Below, piece by piece: positions 11,961 to 24,300 of a stretch of 64,000 bases of DNA (the stretch's first letter is position 1; each line of letters opens with the position of its first letter). The notes below the pieces were generated by a model that saw only the letters and a program-made list of their open reading frames with translations, had not been told where the DNA came from and ran no database searches. The stretch comes from Cercis canadensis (lineage: Eukaryota > Streptophyta > Magnoliopsida > Fabales > Fabaceae), in the NCBI GenBank assembly GCA_003255065.1, contig QAOA01002417.1, positions 630,122 to 694,121 on the forward strand. The letters are read 5' to 3'. A program made the position numbers and the translations under genes.

Positions 11961-12385
11961 CCCCCTGCAATATAGTGTTCTCCTTTTTGTGCGAATGCTT
12001 AACACTCAACAGAGTGGAGCACTCGCTTGTTGCTGCCTGTATAATAAAAAGTTTAGGCAATAAATTTCATTAATAATAAAAAATAATTAAGCTGGCAAAA
12101 AGGAAATATAGTTATTTAATCTCAATAACATGTACGATTAATATGGAGGCTGGCTCAGCCGCTGAAGCATCAGAGATCCTCCGGAGAAGAATATTTACAT
12201 ACCACAGCTGCCATTTCGTGTTATATGGTTGTCCTGAGAGAGAAATATTTCAAAGAGGCAAAGGAGAAAGCAGAATAAATGTCTTACTACACTCATAACA
12301 TCAAGTCTTATGAATAATAATATCATAATAAAGATATTACCTTTCAACTGTTAACTAGCAAATCCAAGCTGTATGGAGTAGAAAT

Positions 12386-14890
12386 TTACTTTCTTCCAAC
12401 ATAAGCTCCCAATTTTGATAAATCTGGAATCCAAAATGACAACTCAGAAGATCCAGTTGCAAACATAAGACTTCCAGGAGCCCACCTAATAACAGGAGGT
12501 CCAGTATCAGAAGTGGCACTCATCCAACTTGCAACCTAGACACATTAAAACATGAATTAACGTTGTAGTGGCACAAAGCCATAAAAGAAATTTGTTACGA
12601 AATGCAGAAGAACGGAGGAATGTAGCTTATCATACTTCTTTCCCACTTCGAACACTCCATGCATAGACGCTTCCATCCCCTGAACCTGTCAAAAGTTTTC
12701 AAGTCTAAGAATGTAAATCTAGCATAACAGATTAGCACATACCATAAACAGCACGCAACCAACAAGACACATTCATGCTCATGTAAGAGGATTTAAACTA
12801 TTGATGAAGTAAACAAAACAAACAGCAAGATGCATGATTATACCAAAACTAATTTCAGCAAACTATGTTTAATTGGTCAACCAAGAGCAGCAAATTTCTG
12901 GATGGTCGGGAAATGCTTTACCTGATATTACGAACATTCCCTCAGGGCTGAAAGAAGCTTCTAATGTGGAATTAGAGGAGACTGGTGTGACATTATATGT
13001 GGATAACTATTTACACAGAGGGTAAGAGAGTATAGTCACATAGAAAGCCTTCCAAAGTAGATAAATCAATTGATAGAAGTGAAATTGGAGCAATTTAAGT
13101 AAAACAGATACGAACCAGTGTGCCACGAAATGAATCAAGCACGTGAATATGTCCATCGGCAGTTGTTAAAAGCATGAGTCTCCCATCATTACTAAACTTC
13201 ACAACATTTGCATCAGAAATATCTCCCCCAACAGAAAATATGTCAAAGGGACCCTGTAGGAGCGAACTTCACCACATTAGGTTGGTATGTCACAATTGTC
13301 ATAGAAATTAACAATCCTGGTAACCACTATGTCTTGTACATATTCTCATATGGAAATTGCTAACCTTTTCATACTTGCGAGCATCAAACATTCTTATGTA
13401 TCCCCCAAAGGCAATTGCAAAGACTAGCCCTTGATCGTCATATGATATTGCAGGCCTACCTTGTACACGTATAAGTCCCTAATTTTTTTAAAAAAGTAAG
13501 AAGCCCCTAGAAAATTTATATGATGACCATGAAAATAAACAAGCATGTGTATGAAAATGCCTCTACCTGGCACTTGTCTAGCCTTTGGTCCCAGAGTAAA
13601 ACAGTTCGATCAAGAGAACCAGATATAAAGCAGTCATTGCGAGAGCACAAGCTAAGAGAGACAACCCTAGGAAAAGAACAGTATACCATTGTATTACAAA
13701 ATAGATTCACTTTAACCGAGGATTTGAGATAGAAGCACATACATAGAGGCGCAGAAACCAAACCTGTCATGGTGACCTTTGAAATATCTCAAGTACTTGT
13801 TATCATGCAAAGATAGATGCCTCAAAGATTCTGGATTGATTCATGATATTAATACATGAATGTAAGAAAATCATTGAAGACAAATACTGGTAACATACAT
13901 ACCATCCCAACCATTTTTTGATGAGTAGATTACTGTTGTAGGATGAGATGTGAAGCAAACCAGATCAACCCCATACTTCTTGCTATTTATCGTCTTCAAA
14001 CATCTGGTAACAAAAAATGTTATGACTCACGATCTGCCACTAGTATTCATGTTACATCAAATCATAAGATGCTAATCTTTTACTTAGAATTTATCAAAGG
14101 CATAATCTGTTTCACAATAATACTAGAAACACAGATAAGATTATTTCAACAAATCAAAAAGGCCATAGGTATTTTGTATGTGTCAGTTGTTTACATATTT
14201 ATGGCAACAAAATAGGGGCTTACGTTCCACTGGTGACATCATAGAGACGAATGGACTCATCATCACTAGCAGTCACCAGATAACTCGACGCCTTGTGAAA
14301 ATCCATCGAACTAATTTTACCATTCTGTTGAAACATGTAAAACGCCTCAGTGAATAAAGCATGACCAAATAGGTATGAGCATGGATTAAGTTGTTGTCAA
14401 ATAAGATGTTGAGATTGACAGATCATTCTTCAATTTTAGGACTTGACAACATAGTAAAAGCTTCTTATATTCAATTAAATTAAACATAATATTTGCTAAA
14501 TCTTAACACAGATTGGGGTGGTTTCTCTTTGCCCAATAACTGAAATTCAAGTTCCAATTCCATTTTAGTAAGAAATACTCGGAAACAATTAAGTTAAAAC
14601 TTCCCATTCCCGGCAACAAACACAGCCCTAATGTCCGTTTTAATTGAAAAGCGACACATAAAAAAATTTGATGTTAAAATACTCACATAGTCTTTAAACG
14701 CCATTCCTACTTCCATACTCTGAAGGATTTCTTCACTGAGCTCCAAAGACGCCTTCTCTTCTCTCTCAGGTTGAGTCCCTGCATGCAAATGCTCAAAACT
14801 AAGAAAACCAGGCAAACTAGCAAACAGAACAAAGCTGGCGTCGAACTTCAACGATTACAAGAAAATAATTTCAAATCCACTACCACCCAT
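12386..14890 (-). CDS. WD40 protein, Swd2/S2L/APRF1 type (COMPASS subunit)
   Basis: Eleven coding exons rebuild one 334-aa protein: 14890-14884, 14778-14687, 14324-14224, 14003-13903, 13830-13764, 13666-13567, 13478-13365, 13253-13116, 13006-12922, 12685-12636 and 12535-12386. All junctions are GT-AG and in phase. The first coding exon is only 7 nt (ATGGGTG), giving MGGTQPERE. WD-repeat blocks are visible, for example LVTASDDESIRLYD, FISGSLDRTVLLWD and SGSGDGSVYAWS, and the C-terminus reads FWIPDLSKLGAYVGRK. This layout matches plant S2La/APRF1, homologues of yeast Swd2, which support H3K4 methylation by COMPASS and, in Arabidopsis, promote flowering. That role is inferred from family membership. 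A start in the frame from 15014 leads to a stop and was rejected. Confidence 0.92.
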
Positions 14891-15621
14891 TTGGCATCAA
14901 CTTTTGTCTGATATCTGAAATTTTTTCTGCAATATCAGTATTGTCCAAGCTCAATTGGAAGAAACCTTGATCGAACCGAACCACCAACGTTTTCAACCCA
15001 CCGGAGAATCTCATCTAGACGGGCTTTCGTTTGTAGAACACTAGAAGTCTATAACTAGCAGTTCGGCCCAACTTCCAAACAAGGAGCTACATGGGTTGGG
15101 CTTTCAACTTTTCTGGCCCACAATGTTGGCTGTGTCCTATATTCAAACAGCTACAAGGACTGCCGCGTTCTTGACAACTGAATGGGCTTTCATTAGTAGA
15201 ATAATTCGATTGGACTGCGATGGCCCAATACATATAAACACAATACGGACATATACGGATTAACCACGACCCGACCCATACTAATTGTGTTCTATGTTTT
15301 CCTTTTAATTTTTAAAAAAAATATTAACTTAGTCCCTACATTATTTTGGCCTAAAGCAATTTATTTTGTTTCGTGGTTTTGATATATTTCCTTGAAGTAA
15401 ATAATTCATATGAATTAATGATAATCATTCTTCTCTCCATTTTATTTAGTTTTCTAATAACTATATATATTGGTCTAAAACAATTCAATATATATTGGTT
15501 TAAAATAATTCATTTAGAAACTAATTCGTATGTTTTGGTCCAATAGAATAGAGTAATTTATCCCCTCTTATAATTATAGCCTATAAATTTAAATATAAGA
15601 CTTTTACAATAAAGTACCAAA
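14891..15621. other. Upstream flank of the WD40 gene
   Basis: Probably contains the 5' leader and promoter of the minus-strand WD40 gene in its first 200 bases. The rest is AT-rich without coding signal and ends at the A preceding the second Helitron. Confidence 0.5.
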
Positions 15622-15786
15622 TCCCTATATACAACTAATAGAAGACATTTTTCTTAAGAATACAGCTATTCAAAGTTCATGTACTCCCTTCTTATATTTT
15701 TTTGCTTTTTTTTATTTTTCTTTCTCTCTCTACATAAGCTTCTTTTATTTTTTGCTTTATCTACCCGTGCACAGTTATGCAACTAG
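15622..15786 (+). mobile_element. Second copy of the short Helitron family
   Basis: This 165-bp element begins TCCCTATATAC and ends TATGCAACTAG, almost the same termini as the 8589-8783 copy, and is again placed exactly between A and T. The interior aligns throughout, including the pyrimidine-rich block and AAGCTTCTTTT. Its 3' hairpin has lost most of the right arm: only ACCCGTGC remains before a shortened tail. It is probably immobile and older, or it has decayed more than the first copy. Confidence 0.78.
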
Positions 15787-16261
15787 TATTTGTTCATTTG
15801 AAGATAAAATGCATGATCATTTATTTTTCCTTCTTTTACTTATCTAAGAAAAAACGCCATTCTTTTTATGTGAAAAAAATAAAGAAAACGCCGTTAATGT
15901 TAGGGGAGAAAGCCGATTTCCACATGCCAAACTGGGACAAAGAGACATTAATGCAACCATGGTTCCAAAGAAAAGAGACACAAAGTTTGGATTCACTCGG
16001 GCAACTACAATTACAATTTCCAAATGCATATACATACAGAAATCGTGTGAAAATGTAAGAACATAACAAAAGAGAAGATGAACATTCTATTTTAATTCAT
16101 ATAAAATTCAGAAACATAAAATTTTGAATCTATTTTTATATATCTATACATCTCACCTCTGCTGAAATCAGTGGTTAGCTAGCTGACAATCATCCTCATC
16201 CAAACAAATTCTGACTGCAAATAGAATACACAAGACAATATTTGGTGATTATTGAACTGAA

Positions 16262-16633
16262 TTACATGACTGGAACCGGTATGACCTCGACGGAGCTACT
16301 AGAAGAAACACTAGAGTGACGGCTGTCGTCTATGGTAGCTTTCTTCTTGATGAATTCGATGCAATCTGCTACAGCTTCACTATGATGAGGATCATTTTGG
16401 TATGGACAATAACGACGTCGTTGCCGTCCACTGTCGTTGGATCCGCCTTGGTTGGTGGTTGTGGCCTTTGATAGAGCAGACAACATCATCAAACGGAACA
16501 CAGCCTCTCGAAACCGCTCTAACAAGCTCATTGGCGATGGACTTTTGTTCTTGGTGCTGCAACTTCTGAACCTGGGCATGCATTGACCCTTCATCATTTT
16601 TTCTGCTTTTGAATTTGTCCTCCTTCTCTTCAC
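16262..16633 (-). CDS. Small conserved plant protein of unknown function, 123 aa
   Basis: A single-exon frame with an ATG at 16633 and TAA at 16262-16264. Features seen: a basic N-terminus (KRRRTNSK), a conserved-looking helix block SLLERFREAVFRLMMLSALSK at residues about 36-56, then HHSEAVADCIEFIKKKA near residues 82-98, and a Ser-rich tail. I recognise this arrangement as a family of small intronless plant proteins, sometimes given weak database labels, but I know no proven function. It has no signal peptide or membrane segment. A longer frame on the same strand in a different phase (16392-16787) is a shadow. Confidence 0.75.
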   Translation of the reverse strand: MKRRRTNSKAEKMMKGQCMPRFRSCSTKNKSPSPMSLLERFREAVFRLMMLSALSKATTTNQGGSNDSGRQRRRYCPYQNDPHHSEAVADCIEFIKKKATIDDSRHSSVSSSSSVEVIPVPVM

Positions 16634-18158
16634 TTCTGCTCTTAATTTGATGACAGAGAGGCCTATTTATAGGAGAATCTATTTCCTGGAACAATGATTC
16701 ATTAAGATATTTATTTTTGTTTACTTGGTCTAAGGGCATGGCTGGCTTGGTCATGTGGCTAACTAAGCCTATTGGATCCATGGTCACTCAATAATGTTGC
16801 TCATCACAATACATTTAAGGTTTTGGTCCCCTGAAGACCGAGATAAAGCTTGAGAGAAAAAAGAGGGATAAGTCAACACAAGTAAAGCACTTATAAATAA
16901 AAACAAAGGTATATATTAGCTTTTGAAATCATTGTCTTATGATGTTAAGGGACACCTCAGCTACAGTGGAATATGAGGTTTGCAGAACATGCTGCAAAAC
17001 AAAGGAATCTTCAAATTAGGCCTTGTCATATACTTTCCATCCCAACTCAGAACGTTGACCAAGTTCCGGAGCCAAAACTTAATTGGTTGGTTGCAGTTAG
17101 CACTAAATCTTTTGCAGATTTCTCTGGCTAATTAAGCAAGATCGAGGGAAGGTGTGGCACCCGTAAGTGGCCTGATTAGATTTTTAATGTCCATGTCCAG
17201 GTTTGCAGAACATGCTGCAAATATACAAACTTAAGAGTGCACACTGCACAACAAGAAATGAGGAAACTTTCTTGAGCCAAAGCCAAAGGACAATGGCTTC
17301 AGACCTAGCTAGAGCTGCTAGACTAGTCTCGCTAATATGAAGCCATGCACATGTTACTGACTCATCTCGTATCAAACTCTTGTCTTTCACTGGGAAGGCC
17401 TCACATGGCTGCATGTGCAGACTTACGAATTTTTAATGCATGCACTCACCACAATTTGATTTCAATTCCGCCGACTTATGACATGACAATTACCAAATAC
17501 ATATCCTATGTATGAATCTTATGACGTTTTGTCCTATTGTTTTTCTGTGAACCGTATTTAATTGCCTCCTCTATAACATGCTAAGAAGAGCGAACAGAGG
17601 AGACACATTACTGCACACACGTTCATTCGAACAGAGAAGGTTCTGTCAGCAGTGAATTTCAGCACCATGCTTGCAATAGTATTCCTGTCTCCCTGTTCTG
17701 TTTCTCATTCCCAATCCCATGCCATGCATTAACTTCCCATGTGTTTGGCGTTTTTTATTTTCTATTTTTTTTTCTCCACTGAAATTTAGTTTGGGCTAGT
17801 TGGGCTTATCTTGACCCCAAAGTTCAATTACCAAAAACAAAAAATCCACTCAAAAGTACAATAAACAAGAGGTTCATGTCATGTGGCATGGGAATATATA
17901 TGAATTCTGTCTTCAAGACATCAATACTTTATTGATTCTCATTGAATATTCAAAGACATGTTTGGAGTAAGTAACAAATTTACAAAATTGAGGAAAACAA
18001 AGTTTTTCCTCTTTGTTTGAAAAATGAAAACGAAAATGGGTAATTATTAATCAGAGAAAAAAGAAAGAAAGAAAAAAAGAGAACACACTAGTTAATGTAA
18101 CGGCCGAAGTCTCCATGGGTAAGGAATATCTGCATAGAAATTTTGCATGCTAAAAGGA
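16634..18158. other. Intergenic sequence with a 23-bp direct repeat
   Basis: No supported gene. A 76-codon minus-strand frame at 17184-17414 starts at an ATG but has no recognisable domain. The two 23-bp copies described separately lie here, one of them overlapping the end of that frame. Confidence 0.5.
16976..17221. repeat. 23-bp direct repeat with a quasi-palindromic core
   Basis: Identical 23-mers occur at 16976-16998 and 17199-17221. Each contains TTTGCAG, a 6-base spacer and CTGCAAA, that is, 7-bp inverted arms. The 200 bases between the copies show no transposon ends. The repeat could mark a small tandem duplication or a pair of binding sites. Confidence 0.7.
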
Positions 18159-19082
18159 CTAACGATCCCAGGCTCTTGGAGAGTCAAATTCCTGGCTTCC
18201 CTTCTTTTTGGCAAAAAGCCATCCTATGAGAGGCATTAATGGCTTCCTTTTAGTCTTCTTAACAGAAGGAGGTCTTTCTAATGATTCATCCCTATTGGCA
18301 ATAACTTGAGCAAGCACAGGAGGGCTAGCAAATTTGACATATCTTTTCCTTCGAAACTCCTTTGCCTCCTCTGTTTGTGTCTTGATCTCCACCTTGGTTG
18401 CATTCTCAATGAACTTGAGGTCTTCAATCTCAGGATCATCCCTCTTTTTCAACAACATCAATTCTTCTCTTGCCTTCATCTCTCTTATCTCTTTCTTTGC
18501 TTGTTCCAGCTCTTCTTTGAGGGACTTAATGCAATAAGCCATGAAGCTAGCTTCTTCTCTAGCTTTCTGAAGGCTTTGCTTTGTCTCTTCTAGCTCGGCT
18601 GCCATTGCTCCAATCCTGGACTGGCCACTTCCAGTTTCACTCACTTCAGCACGCGTCTCATTTATCTGATATATATACAGATTTAGAATAAACTAATCAA
18701 CAATTGCGTACATCTTCCCTGGTTGAAGAATGCAATTTTGCTTCGCAATTTACATTTCATTGTGATATGACCTATAATATAATCACACACCAATTCCTTT
18801 GTTTTGTTATATAATTAATTACTAGTTTGTAATCATCATAACTAGTGCATTTCCGAACTCATAACACTTATTGCCCGGTTTCATATTTGTGATGCTTTAT
18901 TCTAGACAGCAAAAAAACATAGGAAGATAGATAAGAACCTCTTTGAGCTTGTTGGCGTAAATTCCCCCCGCTAATACTCTTTCTCCAAACAACATAACAG
19001 CCTCTTTGACGGACTTGAATGGCGCCCTGGTGTCAATCTCTGCACGTCCCAATACCACCACTCTACCTTCTTCTCTCTCCAT
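18159..19082 (-). CDS. WEB family (DUF827) coiled-coil protein
   Basis: Exons 19082-18939 and 18665-18159 join in phase 0 to 216 aa. The start is the ATG of [10 protein letters not shown]; the family N-terminus follows directly ([21 protein letters not shown], then ANKLKE). Residues about 60-135 are a heptad-rich coiled coil ([15 protein letters not shown]...[12 protein letters not shown]). The C-terminus has the basic [15 protein letters not shown] motif. WEB1 and PMI2, longer members, control chloroplast photorelocation speed; short members such as this are less studied, so that role is only a family hint. Upstream codons in the same frame back to 19139 have no ATG and are treated as leader. 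Confidence 0.88.
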
Positions 19083-21305
19083 GTTTAGTTTACGTACGTT
19101 AACGTTGTCCTTGACAATGCGCTCTATGGTTGCCCTCAAAAATAGAATGAGAAAATGAGTGAATTAGAAGAACTGAAGGAGAAAGCACCAGAAAGACCAA
19201 CGTTTAATACAAGTTGGAGACACAAGGGAACTCGTACTATTGCTAAGGTCGTTAGTAATGGGGGTGGTGCTGTGTTTTTCGGCTGACTGTTAGTGGAATA
19301 ATGGGGATTTCTTTTCTTCGCGTCCACTTCACTGGTATTTTGTTAATTGAAGTTGACAGGGTGGCTGCACCCTTGATTAGGACTTGTCTCCTTTCGTTAC
19401 AACTTACAATTAGATACTTTGGTAGTCTAAACTCTCATCTATGGGTGGAGCCCATAAATAAAATTACACTAATAGGTTATTATTAGTTATATACAAGATA
19501 TCTGTGACAAATTCTGAGTTTATGATCACATGCTACATCTTTCCATCTAACTCAAACTTGTGCAATTTCTTTTTCTTTTCTATAAATCTTATACATGTCA
19601 TTACGTGAACACACATATATGTGACTCAAAAGTCTCAGTTCTATCTTGGACACAGTAACAATGGCAGCTTATCCCTCACTTCTCCATTTTGCTTTATCAC
19701 CCACCTTGTCCATTTTTCTAATGGAAGCTTCAGTGTGAAACTCATCAAACCAGACTCAGCAAAATCTCCATTCTACTAAGATAATATATTATTTTTTAAC
19801 CACAAAATAATTTAGAAATTAACTAGAACCAAATCTAGAGCTCATATGAGATGTTTTATCCATGAATTCTCATCATCTTAACCCAAATTAATGAGGAAGA
19901 AATTCAAAAATAATATTATTTTAAAATATGTTTTTCGGTTTGATCATATGATGGTCCATGGGCCGCCCTTCTCAATATTAATAGGTGGGTTTAGGTTATA
20001 TGTACAAAAACTATGTAGCCCTGGGCCCCATTTGATACATGGGCCAAGGCATAAATTAAGCATACATTTCGGGCGAGGATGAGGCCCATGATCATTCTAT
20101 TCACATAGTGCAGTGTCACAACCCATAACTCGGCATTAGTTTCTCACAAAAAAAAAAAACTCAGCATTAGAAAATAAAATTAAACCCATAACCCACCCCT
20201 CCCCCCAAAGAAAAAGCAACTCTAGAGTTGGTTTTATTTAATTATTTAATATTTACTTTAATCAATTTCATTAACATATCATATTTTCCACATTCTATAA
20301 ATATAATTATAAATTGTTACTTTAATATATTATATTTTTATTCATAAATTTAACTATTATTTTTAATGTCATATATATAATATATATGATGATATCAAAG
20401 TAAAACTACTATCCTGCTACAAAAAAATGGACTAAAATGCCTTTGTTTAATGTATGTTATCTCAATTTAATTCATTTAAGACACTTAACTCATTTTACTT
20501 ACTCACATGCTCAACAGTCTCTTTTTAGATACCAGACATGCTTTTTTTTTTTTACCAAGAGAACACTAATTTGAGCGTAGGAAAATGCCTAGGAGTTATG
20601 GCTCCAATCTCCTATTTCTCTCCTATGCAAGTTTTTCAAATGTTGGTCATCAATAATATACATAAATTTATTATTTATCATAAGATGTTATTTGAATTTT
20701 CAATTATGTAATATTAATAATTAACAGGATGGACATATGATTTTACAAAGAAAATTTAAATAATCAAGGTATTATAGTCATTATACATTGTCGATAAATT
20801 TGTTTATAAATGTTATTTGAATTTTTTATTAAATTTTTTTAAGAGGATACCATTTTATCCTATTCTTGTTCCTATACATATATAATTAAGGGTCACTGGC
20901 CCCGTTAAGAAATTCGATTCCCACCATGGTACTAGTGCCGAGTCGCCTAGGCCGAGAAAGAGCAGAGAAAAGAGAGGGAAAAGACGGTTACTCAAAAAAC
21001 CCGCTCGAGCCCTAAATTTCGTAGTCTTCAACAATCGTTTCACTCCAAAATCGTTCCTATTTAGTTGTTCCAGTCCCTCCGAGTCTCACTTTGTGCGCTT
21101 CGCGGGAACAAGACTGTGACTTGCTGAGAGCTGGATTGTACATAGGAAATGGTTCCAGAGTCACAAAACAGGCATTGCTGATTTGTTTCCTTAAACCCTA
21201 GAATCTTAACAAAATTGAAGTTCACTATAAATTGTTGTCACTCTGAAAAGGTGGAGCTAGGGTTTGAACTTGTTCTGATTTCCGTTTTGCTTCTACAACC
21301 CCGCC
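19083..21305. other. Intergenic region between WEB gene and TRA1
   Basis: The two genes diverge from here, so both promoters lie in this stretch. Around 19800-20850 it is very AT-rich with short homopolymers. From about 20940 GC content rises and the sequence probably becomes TRA1 5' leader. I see no other gene. Confidence 0.55.
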
Positions 21306-24300
21306 ATGAGTCCTATTCAGAATTTCGAGCAACATTCGCGACATCTTGTCGAGCCCGACTTGCGTACGTCATCTATCTATCTATTTTCGCTGCAACGCGC
21401 ACAATTATATATATTCTGTACTTCTTTACTACTTGATTGCTTAGAGAAACGTAAAGGAAATTGCATTCGTTGTACCATTTTTAGGGGTGGTTTCTTTTGT
21501 TGATTTCTAAGTTCACATGTTATGGAAAAGGTTTTCCCTACTTGCTAAATTATACATGCTTTTCCTTTGTCGTATATCATTGTTTTACTTTGTGTTTTGC
21601 AGTTGCAAATGCAGAATTTGGTATTAACCTTTTGTGCTGCCACTTTGTATATTTTTGATTTATTTATTTATTTTATTTTTTAAATAGCGATGCAGGCAAG
21701 GCTGCAGATGGTGATGGAAGTACGGGACAGTCTTGAGATTGCTCACACCGCTGAGTACTTGAATTTTCTAAAATGCTATTTCAGGGCATTCTCAGTTATA
21801 CTTCTGCAAATAACGAAGCCACAGTTTGTGGACAATCCAGAGCACAAGGTTCGAAATGTTGTGGTGGAAATATTAAATCGTCTTCCACACAGTGAAGTTC
21901 TCCGTCCCTTTGTCCAGGATCTGTTGAAGGTTGCCTTGCAAGTACTTACCACAGATAATGAAGAAAATGGCATAAATTGTATCCGTATAATCTTTGACCT
22001 CCTTAGGAACTTTAGGCCGACTCTAGAAGCTGAAGTTCAGCCATTTCTGGACTTCGTCTGCAAGATTTACCAGAATTTTAAAGTAACTGTAAGCCATTTC
22101 TTTGAGAATGGGGCAATGACTGGGGAAGACGTCAAGCCCATGGAGACTTCACTCTCAGACCCAGGGATAAGCCCTGCCCCTGCCACTGGTTCACAGCTTA
22201 ACCCAAGTACTCGTTCATTCAAAGTAATTACAGAGAGTCCACTGGTGGTCATGTTTCTGTTTCAATTATATAGTCGTCTTGTTCAAGCAAATATTCCTCA
22301 ATTGTTGCCATTGATGGTTGCTGCAATATCGATCCCGGGCCCTGAAAAGGTTCCTCCTCATTTGAAAACTAATTTCATTGAGCTCAAGGGTGCACAGGTT
22401 AAGGTATGTTCTTGTGAAAGCTGTCAAATATTTTGAAAGTTTTTTAATTAAGGGTTCATCAAAACTTGTTGCACAAATACGGGGATCACCACTTGTTAGA
22501 ATGAATAATAAGTGAATAACCATTTCTGCTTTGATTTCTAGCAGTTTATGTGGCATCCTTTATTGAGATTCTACAGACCTTCTTGTATGCAACATATTGT
22601 AATTTAAGTAGGTTTACAATGTAAAGACACTGTTTTTGGTCTTAATTCTACTTCTAATATTTCTTCCCTCCCTCCATCCTTCTCTCTTTCTGCCCAGAGT
22701 CAGATTGAGGTCTTCAAATTTTAGATGACAGTTATTATTGTACCTATTTAGGCATGAACTGTGAAGAATGCCCAGATGATATTGTGCATCAACCTATTTA
22801 TTTTGTTACCCGGACATCATTTAATTATATAATACTATTGTCACGTTTTCATCATTGCAGACAGTTTCATTTTTAACTTACCTGTTGAAAAGCTACGCTG
22901 ATTATATAAGGCCACATGAAGAAAGCATATGCAAAAGCATCGTGAATTTGCTTGTAACATGTTCTGATTCTGTATCCATCAGAAAGGTGATACTGGGTCT
23001 CGTGTTTTTACTCTATTGATTTTCTCTTTCTTTGATTTAACATAAAAAATGTTGTGTGCAGGAATTATTGATCTCCCTAAAACATGTCCTTGGGACTGAT
23101 TTCAGGAGAGGTTTGTTTCCTTTGATTGACACTCTATTGGAGGAAAGGTAAAATTTTGATCCCCCCAAGTCTGTTTTCTCTGTATGCCAAACTTTCAGGG
23201 CCTGGATGTAGATATTTTTTGGTTGAAGGGAACTGTCTGAGTTTTGATGGTCACTGGTGATGCAATCTGATTGGTCCTTACTTTATCATTGGAATAAGCA
23301 AATACAGTTATTGAGCAAAGAAAGATTAAACTATATGATCTATCTTAGGTTTTGGGTTCCCAGCAAGAGTTGAATTTTGAAGTCACTATGCTTTTTTTTT
23401 TTTTTTTGTGGTTTCTTTCTCAAGTAAAATTTAATTGCATTGATTCTCACTATAAATAAAATCTTTTCCACTGTTTGTGTTCCATTTCAGAACAACTGTA
23501 TTGAACATTTTCTCATTTTATAATTATTCAACCTTTTAGGGTCCTAGTTGGAACTGGGCGGGCATGCTTTGAGACATTGAGACCGCTGGCATATAGTCTT
23601 CTGGCTGAGATTGTACATCATGTTCGGCAAGACCTCTCCTTATCACAGGTATTCTTTTTCCCCTTTATTTCATCTTATCTTAGATGTCACTTATTCATAT
23701 TGTGCAGTTGCTGTTAATAATCCCTTGTGGGTCATGCAAGTTCAGCAAGGGTTAATGTTGACATCTTCTCTGCTTGTGTGATTACATGTCATGAAAATAG
23801 ATCATTGCATGTATCAATTGTTTAATATGATGTTTAGCATCCTTATTTGGTTATCTGGGTTTATATGATATTCTTGAAGTTCCATGGTCTATGACTTTCT
23901 GCCTCTTCTATGGAAGAGGCTCTACAAAGACTTAATGTTGGGTCGCTAATAGTTCAACAATTGTGCTGCAAGAATAAAGGAGCACAAAGATAGGACTTTA
24001 CATTCTTATGAGATGGAGAGTGGGATCATTGTCCCATTACTCCCCGATCTTGAATTCCCAATACTAGCTTCATTGTTGCATGGATACAAGTTAGGGTATT
24101 GTGTACAATAAGATATGGGGATAGGATAAATGTTGAAAAATTTAGGATGCCTATATGGCACAATACTTCAAATAAAATGTTAAAATTATGTTTTTATGCA
24201 TGTAAATATTCATAAATAGTTGTAGAATTAATATTAGAAAAAGTACACAATATATGTTCATTTTTAGAAAAATATTAAAAATAAAACATCCAAATGTTTT

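Noticed and set aside
15012-15014. Upstream ATG as the start of the WD40 gene
   Set aside because: Its frame meets a stop after splicing with every plausible donor; the ATG at 14890 gives the family frame.
17184-17414. Minus-strand 76-codon frame with an ATG
   Set aside because: No family resemblance; ends in the 23-bp repeat; composition looks random.
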